A program made the position numbers and the translations under genes. DNA of 64,000 bases from Melieria omissa (lineage: Eukaryota > Arthropoda > Insecta > Diptera > Ulidiidae), in NCBI GenBank assembly GCA_963971225.1, contig OZ020267.1, forward strand, positions 68,254,438-68,318,437. Direction: 5' to 3'. Position 1 is the first letter of the stretch. Every line of letters begins with the position of its first letter. Positions 46,454-57,857 of this stretch are shown here, one piece after another. The notes under the pieces are model-generated. The model had not been told where the DNA came from. It saw only the letters and a program-made list of their open reading frames with translations, and did not search any database.

Positions 46454-46974
46454 CCCTTTACACGGTACAGTTGCATATCTGCAACCAACTGTAAAATTGA
46501 CCGTAATTTCGGAAGTAATTTTCAAAACGACTCTTTCTTGCGATTTTACAACTATGCAAGGTTCCTTTTTTGAAATACTGGCATTAAAAGTGGGAAAAAG
46601 TAGCTAAATTTTACTGGACAGCACTTATTTGACCGTTTTTGCGAAGAGTTGCACGCATTTATTTTAGTGAAACAAAAGTGATTAAAACTTATTAATAAAA
46701 AACACACAAACACTTTGCGAAAAATGCGCAGTAGGACTATGCTACAACAAACGCATTAATTATTTAAAAAATTTTCATTTAAAACTAAATATATTAAAAT
46801 AAAAAAACAAGTTGTAATGCTTTTTGTTTTTTTTTTGTTTTTAATGTTTTTTACAAAAAAACCTTACAAAATTAAAGTATATTAAAAAATAAAAAAATAC
46901 GTGTCTTTGCAAATTTAGGTTTATATCTAAAAAACAACAATTGATGAAAAAATTCACTGTTGCCGTGTAAAGGG
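46454..46974 (+). mobile_element. piggyBac-like MITE, copy B (full)
   Basis: 521 bp between two exact TTAA sites (46450-46453 and 46975-46978). Terminal inverted repeats are CCCTTTACACGG / CCGTGTAAAGGG. Next to the left end is a near-palindrome, GTTGCATATCTGCAAC. It is very similar to the inverted copy at 50793-51302 and more distantly to 167-631. No transposase. Confidence 0.88.
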
Positions 46975-46978
46975 TTAA

Positions 46979-48190
46979 GTTTCTTTTTAGTTTGTATATC
47001 GTCTTTGTTAGAATATTTTATTGCAATCATAATTTTGTAGATTTTTAAAGAGAAAATATGTTTTTTAATATCTGCAGGGAGAACATTTCATAATCGCGCT
47101 GTACGGGCCAGATATCAAATCAAGGTGTAGCTAATATTTAAGTAGAAGCAGAACCAGGAATTAATTTCGATTTATAGGAAATTCATTAAACAAAAATTAT
47201 GAATTTTTAATTTTTGTTTTTCAAGTCATTTGAGACCTTAATTTCATATTTCTTCTCATTCTTAAATGTTTAAATACATTTAGAGAAGCAAACAAGAAAA
47301 TCAGAACGTTCGTTTTAATTCCAGGAAAGGTTCAAGATTGTTCATAAGGGGACTTTTCCTTTTTTCTCGGTTTAAAGTTTCAGTAAGGTGAATAAAAAAA
47401 TGTCTTAAAATTTATTTATAGAGTTTGAAATGAGGGTTGCTGCATAATTTTGTTCATTGTAGAGAAAATTTCGCCACAAGAAAGTTCATTATACAAAATA
47501 CACTAAAACTAGAACAAGAATGTTTTGTTCTTCAAACCAGAGAAGAGAATGAATTCGTTATGGTTAATCATATTTTATAGTTTGACTGTATTTTATAATT
47601 CTTCCAATATAAGCAATAAATCGTTTTATTAAAATCAAACGTTTAACTATTTGTTTCTTTATTTATACACTAATTCTTCTATTCTAGAGTTTGACTGTAT
47701 TTTATAATTCTTCCCTTATAAGCAATCAAGTTTTTTATTCAAATCAAACGTTCAAATATTTGTTTCTTTATTTATGCACAAATTTAATTGCGCACTTCAA
47801 CCTAGAAGATTTATTCTGTTAACTAGTTTATAAAATAAAACAAATAGAAGACTAGCAGCCTTGGAGACTTCTGGCTATAGAATCATGTAGCAGAAGCCTT
47901 GTTTTTCTCTACTAAAAACTTCTCTCGCTGATCGATATGCGGTAACAGCTTATTTTGGTCAATTATCAGTCAGTCAGCTTTGGTCAACTGTAGTCTCGTT
48001 TCACTTTCTTAGCTAATTCGTGATACATATTTACATCTTACTCGTAGAATTCACATTCAGAATTGGTTGATACCAACTTTAAGCCATAAATAAAGTTACT
48101 TTGATTCCGTGCCAGACCCCCGATTGCCTTTCAACGTATTTAAAAGAGACACACTTTGCTTTCCCAGAATAAGTAAGAATTTTTTATAGA
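46979..48190. other. Spacer 3' of the FAR gene
   Basis: AT-rich DNA. The only structure seen is the direct duplication at 47579-47810. Confidence 0.5.
47579..47810. repeat. Direct tandem duplication, about 119 bp
   Basis: AGTTTGACTGTATTTTATAA begins both units (47579 and 47698) and each continues through TTTGTTTCTTTATTTAT; a few substitutions and small gaps separate them. Confidence 0.8.
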
Positions 48191-48535
48191 TTTATTAGCT
48201 CATAAATTTTCTCTTTACAAATTCCACTCAATACACGCGTATTACAAAGAAAAAGAAAAACAAAAAACATTTTGCTGATAGATAGACACATACATACATA
48301 CATACGTACAATAGATAGAATATTGCAAATACATATATGTACGCATAAATTACAGCTAGGACTACACAATACACACTCGTAGTTTGTATTTATTTCTACA
48401 TATACATACATATAGTATAGTACATACATACTCGTATATTACAACAACTTTTGGTAAGATGTACTGCCACAATTGTTCAATTATTGTACATGGAAAACGG
48501 GTATTAGAGGAGATAAACCGTAGACAGCTCTGCAA
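48191..48535 (-). promoter_or_regulatory. FAR gene 3' untranslated region with polyadenylation signal
   Basis: After the FAR stop codon (48538-48536) the minus strand holds about 340 nt with TATG/TACATA repeats (50-bp tracts at 48285-48340 and 48395-48440) and an AATAAA hexamer at 48196-48191. A second, upstream AATAAA-like site lies near 48390. The true cleavage site is not visible from sequence alone. Confidence 0.5.
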
Positions 48536-51500
48536 TTACAATAAGACACATTTGACGAGCTGATAGATCGCACCGAACACCAGCGAGTAGACAACGACAA
48601 GTGTGCAGTAGTGCAGCATTTTCAAACTGTACGAAGAAAGCAAAAAAGAAGAAGATTTAGATTTGAACCGAGTTTCGTTCGAACATTTCTGTGGTACCGT
48701 TCGTATCGTTTCACCGACTCCGGTATGCTTCTGGGATCGTCCTTCACCACGTACAGGCGCAGACCCACCAGACTCACTCGAAACAGCTCCTTCCAGTCGA
48801 GGTTGCGCATATCGAAGCCGAACAGCTGCTGGTCGGCGCCCTCCAGCTTCGCCGACAGCAGGCGCACGTTGTCATTGTCGAATTTGAAGTCATTCGAGCT
48901 GAAGTACTCCATCACAGAGCAGAACTTGTGAATTTTGCGATAGATTTTCAACATGCTAACAGTCGGACAAGGAAGCGCAACAGTTGTAAAGGACTGGCGG
49001 ATAGATTTTTGAAAATTTACTAACCGTGGTTTCTTGCCAATGACGATCAGCAGGAGATCCATGAACATGGCCGGCAACGTGTGGTAGAGAAATGCCAAGA
49101 TCACATATTGCCATCGGCAGGGCACAATTGTGAAGCGCGGATACCAGATGGACTTGCGCAGCGGAATATCACAACCGTATTCGAAGCCGAACTCCATGTA
49201 CTCCTTCCAGGTGACCATGTTGTCGGCGTCAGGTACATAATTGTAGATGGGCGGTGTATCGTAGCTGCAGTGGGAAATTTGCATGGAAGGTTCAATTTAT
49301 TGAAAAATTATAAAAAAACAAAACAATTTATGACTTTATGCTCATTTTATTAGTGGTTATTTGGTAATTAAAAAATATTTAAAATTTGGTTGCACGTTTG
49401 GTCACACAACTAAATAATCGACAGAAAAACATTGATAGAAGTCACAAAAATAATTTAAGAATTTGAAATATTTTCTAATTCGCTGAATTTGGGGAACTAG
49501 AAAATAATTGGCTTTTTAATTATAGTTCCCAAATTTGTTTTTACTTAACAGTTGAACTTTTTACTCACGTATTGCGTGCAATATCCCAGGCGCTAGCCAG
49601 CAGCGCATTCACTGACAAATCCACCGGTACAATATTTGCCTTATTGTCAACTTTCCCGCTAAAGACGCGCAACACACCCGAACCAATGCCAACAATAATG
49701 CCACATGGCCCATACATGTTGTCGATCCAACCGGATATGGGCTCCTTATATGTTGTGATGACTAAAAATGTGTACAATATTATATTCAAACGATATTATT
49801 AAAAAAGAAATAATACTTAAGTTAGTCAATATTAGTAAAATACAACAATGAGCGGTAAAAATTTGAAAATTAAAAATTAAAGTACGCCATGTGATGTGGA
49901 ATAATTGGGAGATATGAACCCAAGAGCCCAAGATGGAAGTTTAAAAGCTGTCAGTGAATCAAACATTAAGGATCTCAGCTTGGAGACTGGCTGGTGGCTA
50001 TTTTGGTATTAAATTTCGGTCTATTCAAATGATGAGCAGAGCTATTGTTTCTCTGACAAGACGGGCTTTTATAATATTTACGACTATTGATTCAAGCTTT
50101 ACGAAGCTTTCGGATCACTTCTAACAAAAAATTTGTTTATATACATTTTTGGTCTCTTCAAATGAGGAGAAGAGCAATTAATTGCTCGCTCGACAAGACG
50201 GGCACTTCATAGGATAATTGTCTATTGAAGTGTCAACATATTGTAAAAGCATGAAGACTGTTACGATTCAATATTGAAAAGCTTTTTAATACCTTAAGTA
50301 TGTCGTAAGATACTCGCTTTTGTTCTCTTGGAATGAATATTAAAGTGAAAGTTGATGGGTGATGGGAAAAGGGAAAACTTTACAGCTGAAACATGGATAA
50401 AGTAGAAGGCAGCTATGCTCTAACATAATATTAAGCTTTTAATTTCTGTACATACATACATATGCACATACATACATATGTACATACATACATATGTATA
50501 ATTGTTTGTCCCGACTGACTGATTCATCATCGCCTATCCCACACTACTGAAGCTACAAGCATAAAATTGTAACTGTAGGGACATCTCGAAAAAATGAACC
50601 TCCGCTAAGACGGGATTTTTTAAATTCGGGGTCTGAAAGGGCAAAACATGGGTTAAGGTTTTGTATGAAGAAACGCGATTTAGTGGGTCAATTGATTTCA
50701 AATTTAATGGAAACACTTCAAATAAAAAAAATTCGACATGTAGTTTTTATTTTTTCGAAAATCAAAATCTAACGGGTTCAACGATGGTTTAACCCTTTAC
50801 ACGGCAACAGCGAATTTTTTCATCAAATGTTGTTTTTTAGATATAAACCTAAATTTGCAAAAACACGTTTTTTTTATTTTTTAATATACTTTAATTTTGT
50901 AAGGTTTTTTTTGTAAAAAACATTAAAAACAAAAAGCCTTAAAACTTGTTTTCTTATTTTAATATGTTTAGTTTTAAATGAAAATTTTTTAAATAATTAA
51001 TGCGTTTGTTGTAGCATAGTCCTACTTCGCATTTTTCGCAAAGTGTTTGAGTGATTTTTATTAATAAGTTTTAATCACTTTTGTTTCACTAAAATAAATG
51101 CATGCAACTCTTCGCAAAAACGGTCAAATAAGTGCTGTCAAGTAAAATTTAGCTACTTTTTCCCACTTTGAATGCCAGTATTTCAAAAAAGGAACCTTGC
51201 ATAGTTGTAAAATCGCAAGAAAGAGTCGTTTTGATAATTACTTCCGAAATTAGGGTCAATTTGACGGTTAGTTGCAGATATGCAACTATACCGTGTAAAG
51301 GGTTAAGGTGCGTATACAGCGAGACTACAAAAAACCATGAACCGATGGGCCTATTGACATCAAAGTTGGTGAAAACACTTGAAATCAAAAATAATTTGCC
51401 ACATGTTTTTCATGTTTTTTGAAATCAGAACTTAAAAGGGTTACAAGTTTGTATGAAGAAACATGTTTTTTTACGCCTTTTGTCCTTAAGTTGGTGAAAG

Positions 51501-54500
51501 TACTTCAAGTGTAAAATAATTCGACACGGGTTTTTTATTTAAGAATTTAATGGGCCTATTGGATTCCAATAACTTGGTGAAAGTACTCTTAATGAGAAAT
51601 ATTTCGATACGTGTTTTTCCCCTTTTCTGAAAATCAAAATCTGACGGGGTGAACGAGAAAACGGGATTAAGACTTTGTATAGAGAAACAAGGTTTTATAG
51701 GCTTCAAACTTGACTTTTGACTTTAAACTTGGTGAAAGTACTCTTGGTGAGAAATATTTCGATACGTGTTTTTCCCCTTTTCTGAAAATCAAAATCTGAC
51801 GGGGTCAACGAGGAAACGAGATTAAGACTTTGTATAGAGAAACAAGGTTTTATAGGCTTCAAACTTGGTTTTTGACTTCAAACTTGGCTTTTGACTTCAA
51901 ACTTGGTGAAAGTACTCTTGGTGAGAAATCTGACGAGGTCAACAATGAATTAAGAGTTTGTATGGGGAAACATGCACAAATTTACTTCAAATTCGGTACA
52001 AGCACATCAAATGAGAAATAATTAGATAAATATTTTTCCATACAAATCTGATGGACCGACAAAGGGTTAAGAGAAACCCAATTTATTGGCCCCATTGACT
52101 TCAAACTTGCGTGCAAAGCCGCGGCGGGGACCTGCTAGTTTATTATGGGTTTAATAAAAACAAAAATTTGAAGAAGCCCTGCTATATTACTTGGCCTGAG
52201 CGGATTGAAAAGGCAAGAAAGTGTTCAAGTAGATCAAAATCTGGTAATCAGTTTTTAGGGCCACACAAGTAAGTAAATAATCAATGGTCTAATGGCTACA
52301 ATTTGTAGGAAATTTTAGCACATATGGACACAAATATCAAACTAAAAGACAAAGACTGAAAAACAAAAACTAAAAACTAATGAACAAATCTCCTTCAATA
52401 TTTTATCTACTAATTTTTTTAATTCATTCTTTATCAAGATTTCTTGTTTTTAAATTCTATTCATTTACGTTAAAAATATAAAAAATTGCTCATATACAGA
52501 TTAACTGTGCGACAAAAATTAAAAAATTTTTTCACACTGGAAAAAATCCATATGGGTGTGAAACTAGAGACCAAACATAGTAATACTGCGTACTCAGTTT
52601 TTCATTTCTACATCCTTTGTCCTTTTAAAAGGACTTCAAAATTTCGAAGGGAATAAAAAATAAAAAAAATATAAAAAATACTTAGCCTCGTTAAAATATG
52701 GCGATATGTATATCAAATGAAAGAGGAAAAGCTCAAGAATTTAAATAAAATTTATTTTTTATCTATTTGTAAAAAAAGGACATGAAAAAGGTGCTTTGAA
52801 AAGTTTAATCCTTTATATCCTTGAAAACTTATAACGAATTTTCTTAAAAAGTAGGTATGTTTAAACCCAAAATCGCCTTGATCACGTGTCAAAATTTCAT
52901 TATTCTCGCTTCTTTGATTTTGTATCTTTTTTATTATTTACAATACTGATACGCAAATAAATTAGAATATTTGTACTGCATTAGACTTGCAGCTCCCACC
53001 TTTTTTTTAATAACTTTCGAACAAATAAAATTAGAGTAATGAAATTTTGACACGTGATCAAAGAGATTTTGGGTTCTAACATACTAATTTTTCAAGAAAA
53101 TTCGTTATAAATTTTCAAGGATATAAAGGATTAAAATTTTCAAAGGACCTTTTTCATGTCCTTTTTTTACAAATAGATAAAAAATCAATTTTATTTAAAT
53201 TCTTGAGCTTTTCCTCTTTCATTTGATATACATATCGCCATATTTTAACGAAGCTAAGTATTTTTTATATTTTTTTTATTTTTTATCCCCTTCAAAATTT
53301 TGAAGTCCTTTTAAAAGGACAAAGGATGTAGAAATGAAAAACTGAATACGCAGTATTACTATGTTTGGTCTCTAGTTTCACGCCCATATGGATTTTTTCC
53401 AGTGTGAAAAATGCTGTCGCACAGTGTTATAGGTTTAAGGCGAAATGCAAAGAGTTTGCTTTGTAGAACTTTGCGCAAAGTTCAGAATTAATTGAATATA
53501 AGTTTTGTATATGCCGAGAGTTGACATAGAGAGTGAGGAAGTAAAAGAGTAGTAATAAAATAGCAATAAAACCTAATCCAAGTATTAGAAAAATTAAACT
53601 CTAACTATGCTTGCACTCTCACATTGGTGAAAATGAAACAAAAAAAGAAAGAAAAAACAACGAAGTCGTAAAATGTGTCAAATGAAAAAGCGACAGCCAT
53701 TACAGCAACTACAAACAATTTCATTTCCGTGACACGAGCTGTGTTACCAGCCAGTCCTTACCGATTCCCGGCCGGAATATGGTCACTGGCAATTTCTCCG
53801 CATAATTTTGCACAATATTCTCGGCCAGCACTTTGGTGTAGGTGTACGTGTTCGGATAGTCTTTGATAATCGTCGGCGTCAGCTCGTTCAGCGTGTGCTC
53901 GTCCAGACATTCGGCCAGCCGGCAGGCATTCTCGCCGGTGATGCTGCTATTGTAGAATTTCTCCTGTATGTAACGGTGATTGCAGTGTGCGAATGCGGTC
54001 GACACATGCACAAGTGCCTGCGAAACGCAAATGGACGGCGGTGTGAGCGCACAAACGGCTCGGCAAACAATCGGAGGGGGTGGGAAGGGGGCGATGACTC
54101 ACCTTCAAGTGTACAATCTCTTTGGCCAGCTGCAGTATCTCTTTCGTGCCGTTCACATTTATGGCAATGGCCATTTTCAATTTCTCATCGAAACGCACCG
54201 TCGCCGCGCCATGTATGACAATGTTCACGTTCTCCTTGATAAGCTCACGTTCGCTGTTGGTGATGCCCAGTGCGGGCATCGAGCAATCGCCGCTGATGAT
54301 GGTGATTTTCTGCCGATATTGCGGATTGCATTTTTTCAATCGCTCGAAAACCTGCAAGGATTCGATGGCAATTGTGCGGATTCGATTAGAGAGAAAGAGG
54401 GCGGGAGGAGTATTTGAGGAGTAAATGAGGGTGTGGGGAAAATTTGGCTTACGGGGTCATTGAAGAGATCGTCGATGCGCGCGAATACATCTTTGCCCTT

Positions 54501-57500
54501 CTTGGTGCGTATGAGCAAGTAGATTTGATTCACATCGGTGAGGCGCAACAGTTTTTCAATTATGACTGTGGAAAATTCAATGAAAATTCTAAATAATAAA
54601 ATATGAATACGAACAAAAAGTTAGTAGGAAGGATGTAAATGAAACTAAGGACAATGCGTAGAGTAAAGAGAGGTAGAAAAATGTCAAGGGGAAGTAAGTA
54701 AATGGAGGTGAGGAAAAACATTCAATACGATTTGTGGCACTGGTAAAGTAGATAGAAACGCTCGGAAAATGTGTTGAAGATAGCAAAAATTTCGTTGGGG
54801 TCACATAAGAAGTGACATTTTTAAAGCTTTTGATAGTTTTCTGATGTTGTGTCATTGAAACTGTTCGGTTCTTCTATCTGTTGAGCACTTTTTCCATGAA
54901 AATCAAACTTGTAATATAAAGTTGCAAAGTTAAAAATAGATTGAAAGATAAAAGTGTGGTTAGATATTCGAAGGTGAATGAAATTCATTTTGGAACTTGA
55001 GTCATTGCAACCATCCTTGTAATATGAAGTTAAAAGTAAGTTTAAAAGAGAAAAGTGTGGTTAGGTATTTGAAGGTTAATGAAAAACATTTTGGAATTTG
55101 AGTCATTGCAACCATCGTTGTAATATGAAGTTAAAAGTAGGTTTAAAAGAGAAAAGTGTGGTTAGGTATTCGAAGGTGAATGAAAATAATTTTGAAATTT
55201 GAATAATTAAAACCTACAAGGTTGGTTGAAAGTAGGTTTCAAAGAGAAAAATGTGGTTAGGTATTCGAAGGTGAATGAAAATAATTCTGGAATTTGAGTC
55301 ATTGCAACAATCGTTGTCATATGAGGTTAAAATTAGGTTTAAAAGAGAAAAGTGTGGTTAGGTATTCGAAGGTTAATGAAAAATTCTTGTAATATGTAGT
55401 TTAGTTTGGTTAGGTTTTGGACAGTAAATGCAAATTGGGTTAGAATTTGAAATTGCATTAAAAAGTTATAGGAATAGATGTTGTTATTAGTCCTTATAAA
55501 GCAATAAGGATAATTGCTGCCAATATTGCGCTTACTTTTGCCAAAGAAGCCAGTGCCGCCAGTCAAAAATACTCCTTTGTCTTTGTAGAATTTCTGTATA
55601 GGCGACTCATCTTCAATGAGAGAAAGATCTGAAATGAAAAATAGTATAGAAGAGAGTCCCTTCTTTGAGAGCTATTGAAAAATATCAATAAAAGCATAGG
55701 ATTTTTTTTAATGCAACACTAGTGGTGTGTGGTCAATTTGTCAGTTTTTCATTTTTCAATATCTGCTGTGATAACTTTTATTTTTTATCGGGTTTTACAA
55801 TTAGGGTTCTACAATTACAATTAGCCAAATCCGATGTGTACTTCTCGAGATATTAGCGGATATAATATCTAGTTTTTATAGGTATGGAAAACTTGCGGTC
55901 TTTCTAGTGTTAAGATTTTTGAATTCTTTTGTTGGTTTGTGGTCAAATGGTAATCTGACATTTGTGGACGTTACAGCCGATGGCCTAAGTCGCTAGTGCT
56001 GCTACTGTGATACTTGTATAATTATTTATTGCTGTACAAACAAAAACAAAATAGAAAAAATAAGAAATAACAAATTTGTGGACATCTGAGTCTTCCCAGG
56101 TTTAAGGAATCAATACTTCCAGAGTCAACAGCCGCATTTGACGGGGATTTACTGAAGTCTTTCATTGAAAATTAATAATATTTCAACTAAAACAAAAAGA
56201 GACAATTCGCAGTGTCTCTCTTTGTGCTTACCTGGGTTTTCATAAGAAGTTTAAGACTTCAACTAACCTAAACCTCAATGAAAACCAATGGTTGCTCAGT
56301 CTCTCAATGTGCCAAGCTTTGTTTTATTCAACTTGAATATTTCCTGACTTATTATTGACTTATTTTTGTATTATGAAATTGCCAAGTGTGGCAGCTCCCC
56401 AATTGAAAATTGTATTGGCAAACTTTTTAGCTGCGAGTTTTTAAAACTTAAATGAAAAACCGCACATCTAATGACACTTTGGCAAGTGTGAAATTATGCA
56501 AAAACGCGCCGCCTGCGCGGTGAGTGCGCATATTTTAAGTAATCAAACAAATGCTCCCTTTCGAGCGGCTGCGACCACTCGAACTGTTCAAAGTGGCAAT
56601 TTTTACTTGTAGGCGCATTTTGGCTGTGGCCGCGTATGGGCGCGTCATGATGACACCACAAATTACGGGTGAGCAGCGAGTATTGCGCAAATATTTGCAA
56701 ATTTCAGCGGTGGCAGTGGCAGTGACGGTGGCAGCAGCAGCGCAGCGCGACAAGTAAACAACCTGTTGTTATTGGCGTCGGTGTTGCGGCAGCTGAAGCA
56801 GGAAACCTAATTGCCTGACTGCCGCTGCCTCACAATTGACATCGTCGATGTCGCGTTAATCACACTCAACAGCGAGCTTTTGTCGGCGGCAAAGACGCGC
56901 CCCTGCGGCACACTGGCAAGTCGCTGCCGAGAGGTGACGGGCGGTTTGCGCGCGCCCACACACACACACACATACACACAGTCAAACACTTGAAATTTGC
57001 ATCGTGTCACACACTCGAGGCGGCAGCTGCATTCCATTGTCAGCGCATACGCGCTGCCAGCAGTCGCATCAACAATCGCCACAGCCATAATCCGCCACCA
57101 GCCACCAGTCGTCAGGCAGTTAGCCGCATGCATTGTATGTTTGCCTATGCTAATTGGCTTAATGCATTTGAAGCGCACTCGGCGAGCCCCAAGGGCCGCC
57201 GCTGAGTGCTGCCTGCCAGCCTGGAGTGGCGTGCTCAAGCTTGCGCTTTATGTTTCCAGCCCACTGAAAACAAAAAACAACAACAACAAGCAGAAGAAAT
57301 TGTCACCGCTTTTCCACCATCATCGTCCGCCACTCAGTCCACTTGTCACTGTCAGCGCCGAAGTGCGCTCGGGTTCGCGCTCATGCCTCGCTTTCGCAGC
57401 ACCCTTTCCCAGGCTCGTTAAATGTCAACAAAAATATGAATACGTCAACTTAACAATCAGCAACTTTTACACTTGTAGTTTTTTGTTGGCGCTGCGATTT

Positions 57501-57797
57501 TTTGCCGCCGCTGTAATATTTCACGCGACGCGTCATTTATCACTCGAGCACCTATTGTTCAAATATATTGTACAATATCTCTTTATTTTCTTGCCACGCT
57601 ATGTCTACACACTTGTGGCCGACGAGTGAATTTGTTTCAATTTTTCCATTTTTTGTGCGCTTTGTTTTTGCTCGCGCTTAATGGACTGTTAAGTGAGTGC
57701 GCCGCGCTGCGAAAAGGTTCCGCTCGTTTGACTCACCTAATTTGGGGCGAATAAACTGGTCCTCTATGCTGGAGAAGTCCTTTATGTTGTTATTCAT
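48536..57797 (-). CDS. Fatty acyl-CoA reductase (FAR), complete, nine coding exons
   Basis: It reduces long-chain acyl-CoA to primary alcohols with NADPH, supplying wax, cuticle or pheromone lipids, usually at ER/peroxisome membranes. My model joins minus-strand exons 57797-57737, 55628-55536, 54565-54453, 54351-54103, 54017-53762, 49761-49569, 49264-49025, 48955-48698 and 48626-48536. All junctions are GT-AG and phases match, giving 517 residues, the usual family size. Residues 43-50 TGGTGFFG bind the cofactor; HGAATVRF is near 136; YTYTK at 230-234 is the YxxxK catalytic motif (SDR/NAD_binding_4 domain); IFRPGIV follows. The C-terminal Sterile/FAR_C domain starts after a hydrophobic segment (374-397) and GKKPRMLKIYRKIHKF, and the protein ends with a membrane segment (495-512). 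The ATG follows GCAAAAAGTACTGGAA. The least certain junction is donor ACG|GTACCA at 48697. Which fly FAR paralogue it is cannot be told here. Confidence 0.93.
49762..50507 (-). other. FAR intron 5, distal part
   Basis: The 4.0-kb fifth intron runs from 53761 to 49762. In this part I see a diverged tandem duplication (TTCGGTCTATTCAAATGATG at 50016 and TTTGGTCTCTTCAAATGAGG at 50149, each followed by GACAAGACGGGC) and a TACATACATA tract (50450-50503). Confidence 0.55.
50508..52138 (+). mobile_element. Minisatellite-bearing repeat with Helitron/Helentron-like CTAG-T end, in FAR intron 5
   Basis: It starts near TGTTTGTCCCGACTGACTGA and ends AAAGCCGCGGCGGGGACCTG CTAG followed by T. The end resembles rolling-circle elements (GC-rich hairpin, then CTAG before T), and from memory the opening and closing motifs recur in many insect genomes. 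In between are diverged direct repeats carrying CTTGGTGAAAGTACTCTTGG, AAAATCAAAATCTGACGGGG and AGACTTTGTATAGAGAAACA, at about 155-174-bp spacing (51573, 51728, 51902). The piggyBac-like MITE at 50793-51302 is inserted inside it. The superfamily assignment is inference. Confidence 0.5.
50793..51302 (-). mobile_element. piggyBac-like MITE, copy C (inverted), nested
   Basis: 510 bp between TTAA at 50789-50792 and TTAA at 51303-51306. It is the reverse orientation of the copy at 46454-46974, with the same terminal repeats (CCCTTTACACGG...CCGTGTAAAGGG). It splits the minisatellite-bearing repeat of FAR intron 5, so it is younger than that repeat. Confidence 0.88.
52503..53426. mobile_element. Foldback element with two ~400-bp inverted arms, in FAR intron 5
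   Basis: The left arm (about 52503-52910) and right arm (about 53032-53426) are inverted copies along nearly their whole length, separated by a loop of about 120 bp. Shared blocks include ACTGTGCGACA at the tips, TTTTTCACACTGGAAAAAAT, GAGACCAAACATAGTAATAC, TCCTTTTAAAAGGAC and ATCACGTGTCAAAATTTCAT. End form CACTGTGCGAC and a likely TA target fit the terminal fragments at 60454 and 63282. No protein is encoded. A transcript of the host gene would carry a long hairpin. Confidence 0.85.
54900..55400. repeat. ~101-bp tandem repeat, about five copies, in FAR intron 2
   Basis: AAAGTGTGGTTAGGTATTCG recurs at 54951, 55052, 55153, 55249 and 55349. Each is followed by AAGGTGAATGAAAAT, TTTGGAATTTGAGTCATTGC and GTAATATGAAGTTAAAAGTA. 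Spacing is 96-101 bp. The array lies entirely in the 970-bp intron 2 (55535-54566). Confidence 0.9.
55629..57736 (-). other. FAR intron 1
   Basis: The 2.1-kb first intron is AT-rich on the left and has a GC-richer CA/CAG block at 56700-57400, including a CA tract at 56958-56971. Frames in that block are composition artefacts. No nested gene seen. Confidence 0.6.
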
Positions 57798-57857
57798 TTC
57801 CAGTACTTTTTGCTTTTTGAATGCGAAATTCCAAAACGAAAAATAATTTGCACAATG
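57798..57857 (-). promoter_or_regulatory. FAR 5' untranslated part of the first coding exon, with upstream splice acceptor
   Basis: The minus strand reads TTCTCTTTCAG|CATTGTG with AG at 57859-57858, a good acceptor 60 nt before the start codon. This suggests a separate untranslated first exon to the right. That exon and the promoter were not identified. Confidence 0.45.

Noticed and set aside
54900..55400. Regular repeats considered as a CRISPR array
   Set aside because: The repeats are adjacent diverged units in an intron of an insect gene; no constant repeat with unique spacers, and the genome is eukaryotic.
57206..57629. Plus-strand frames opposite FAR intron 1
   Set aside because: No in-frame splice pattern or recognisable domain; GC-rich CA/CAG composition explains the open length.
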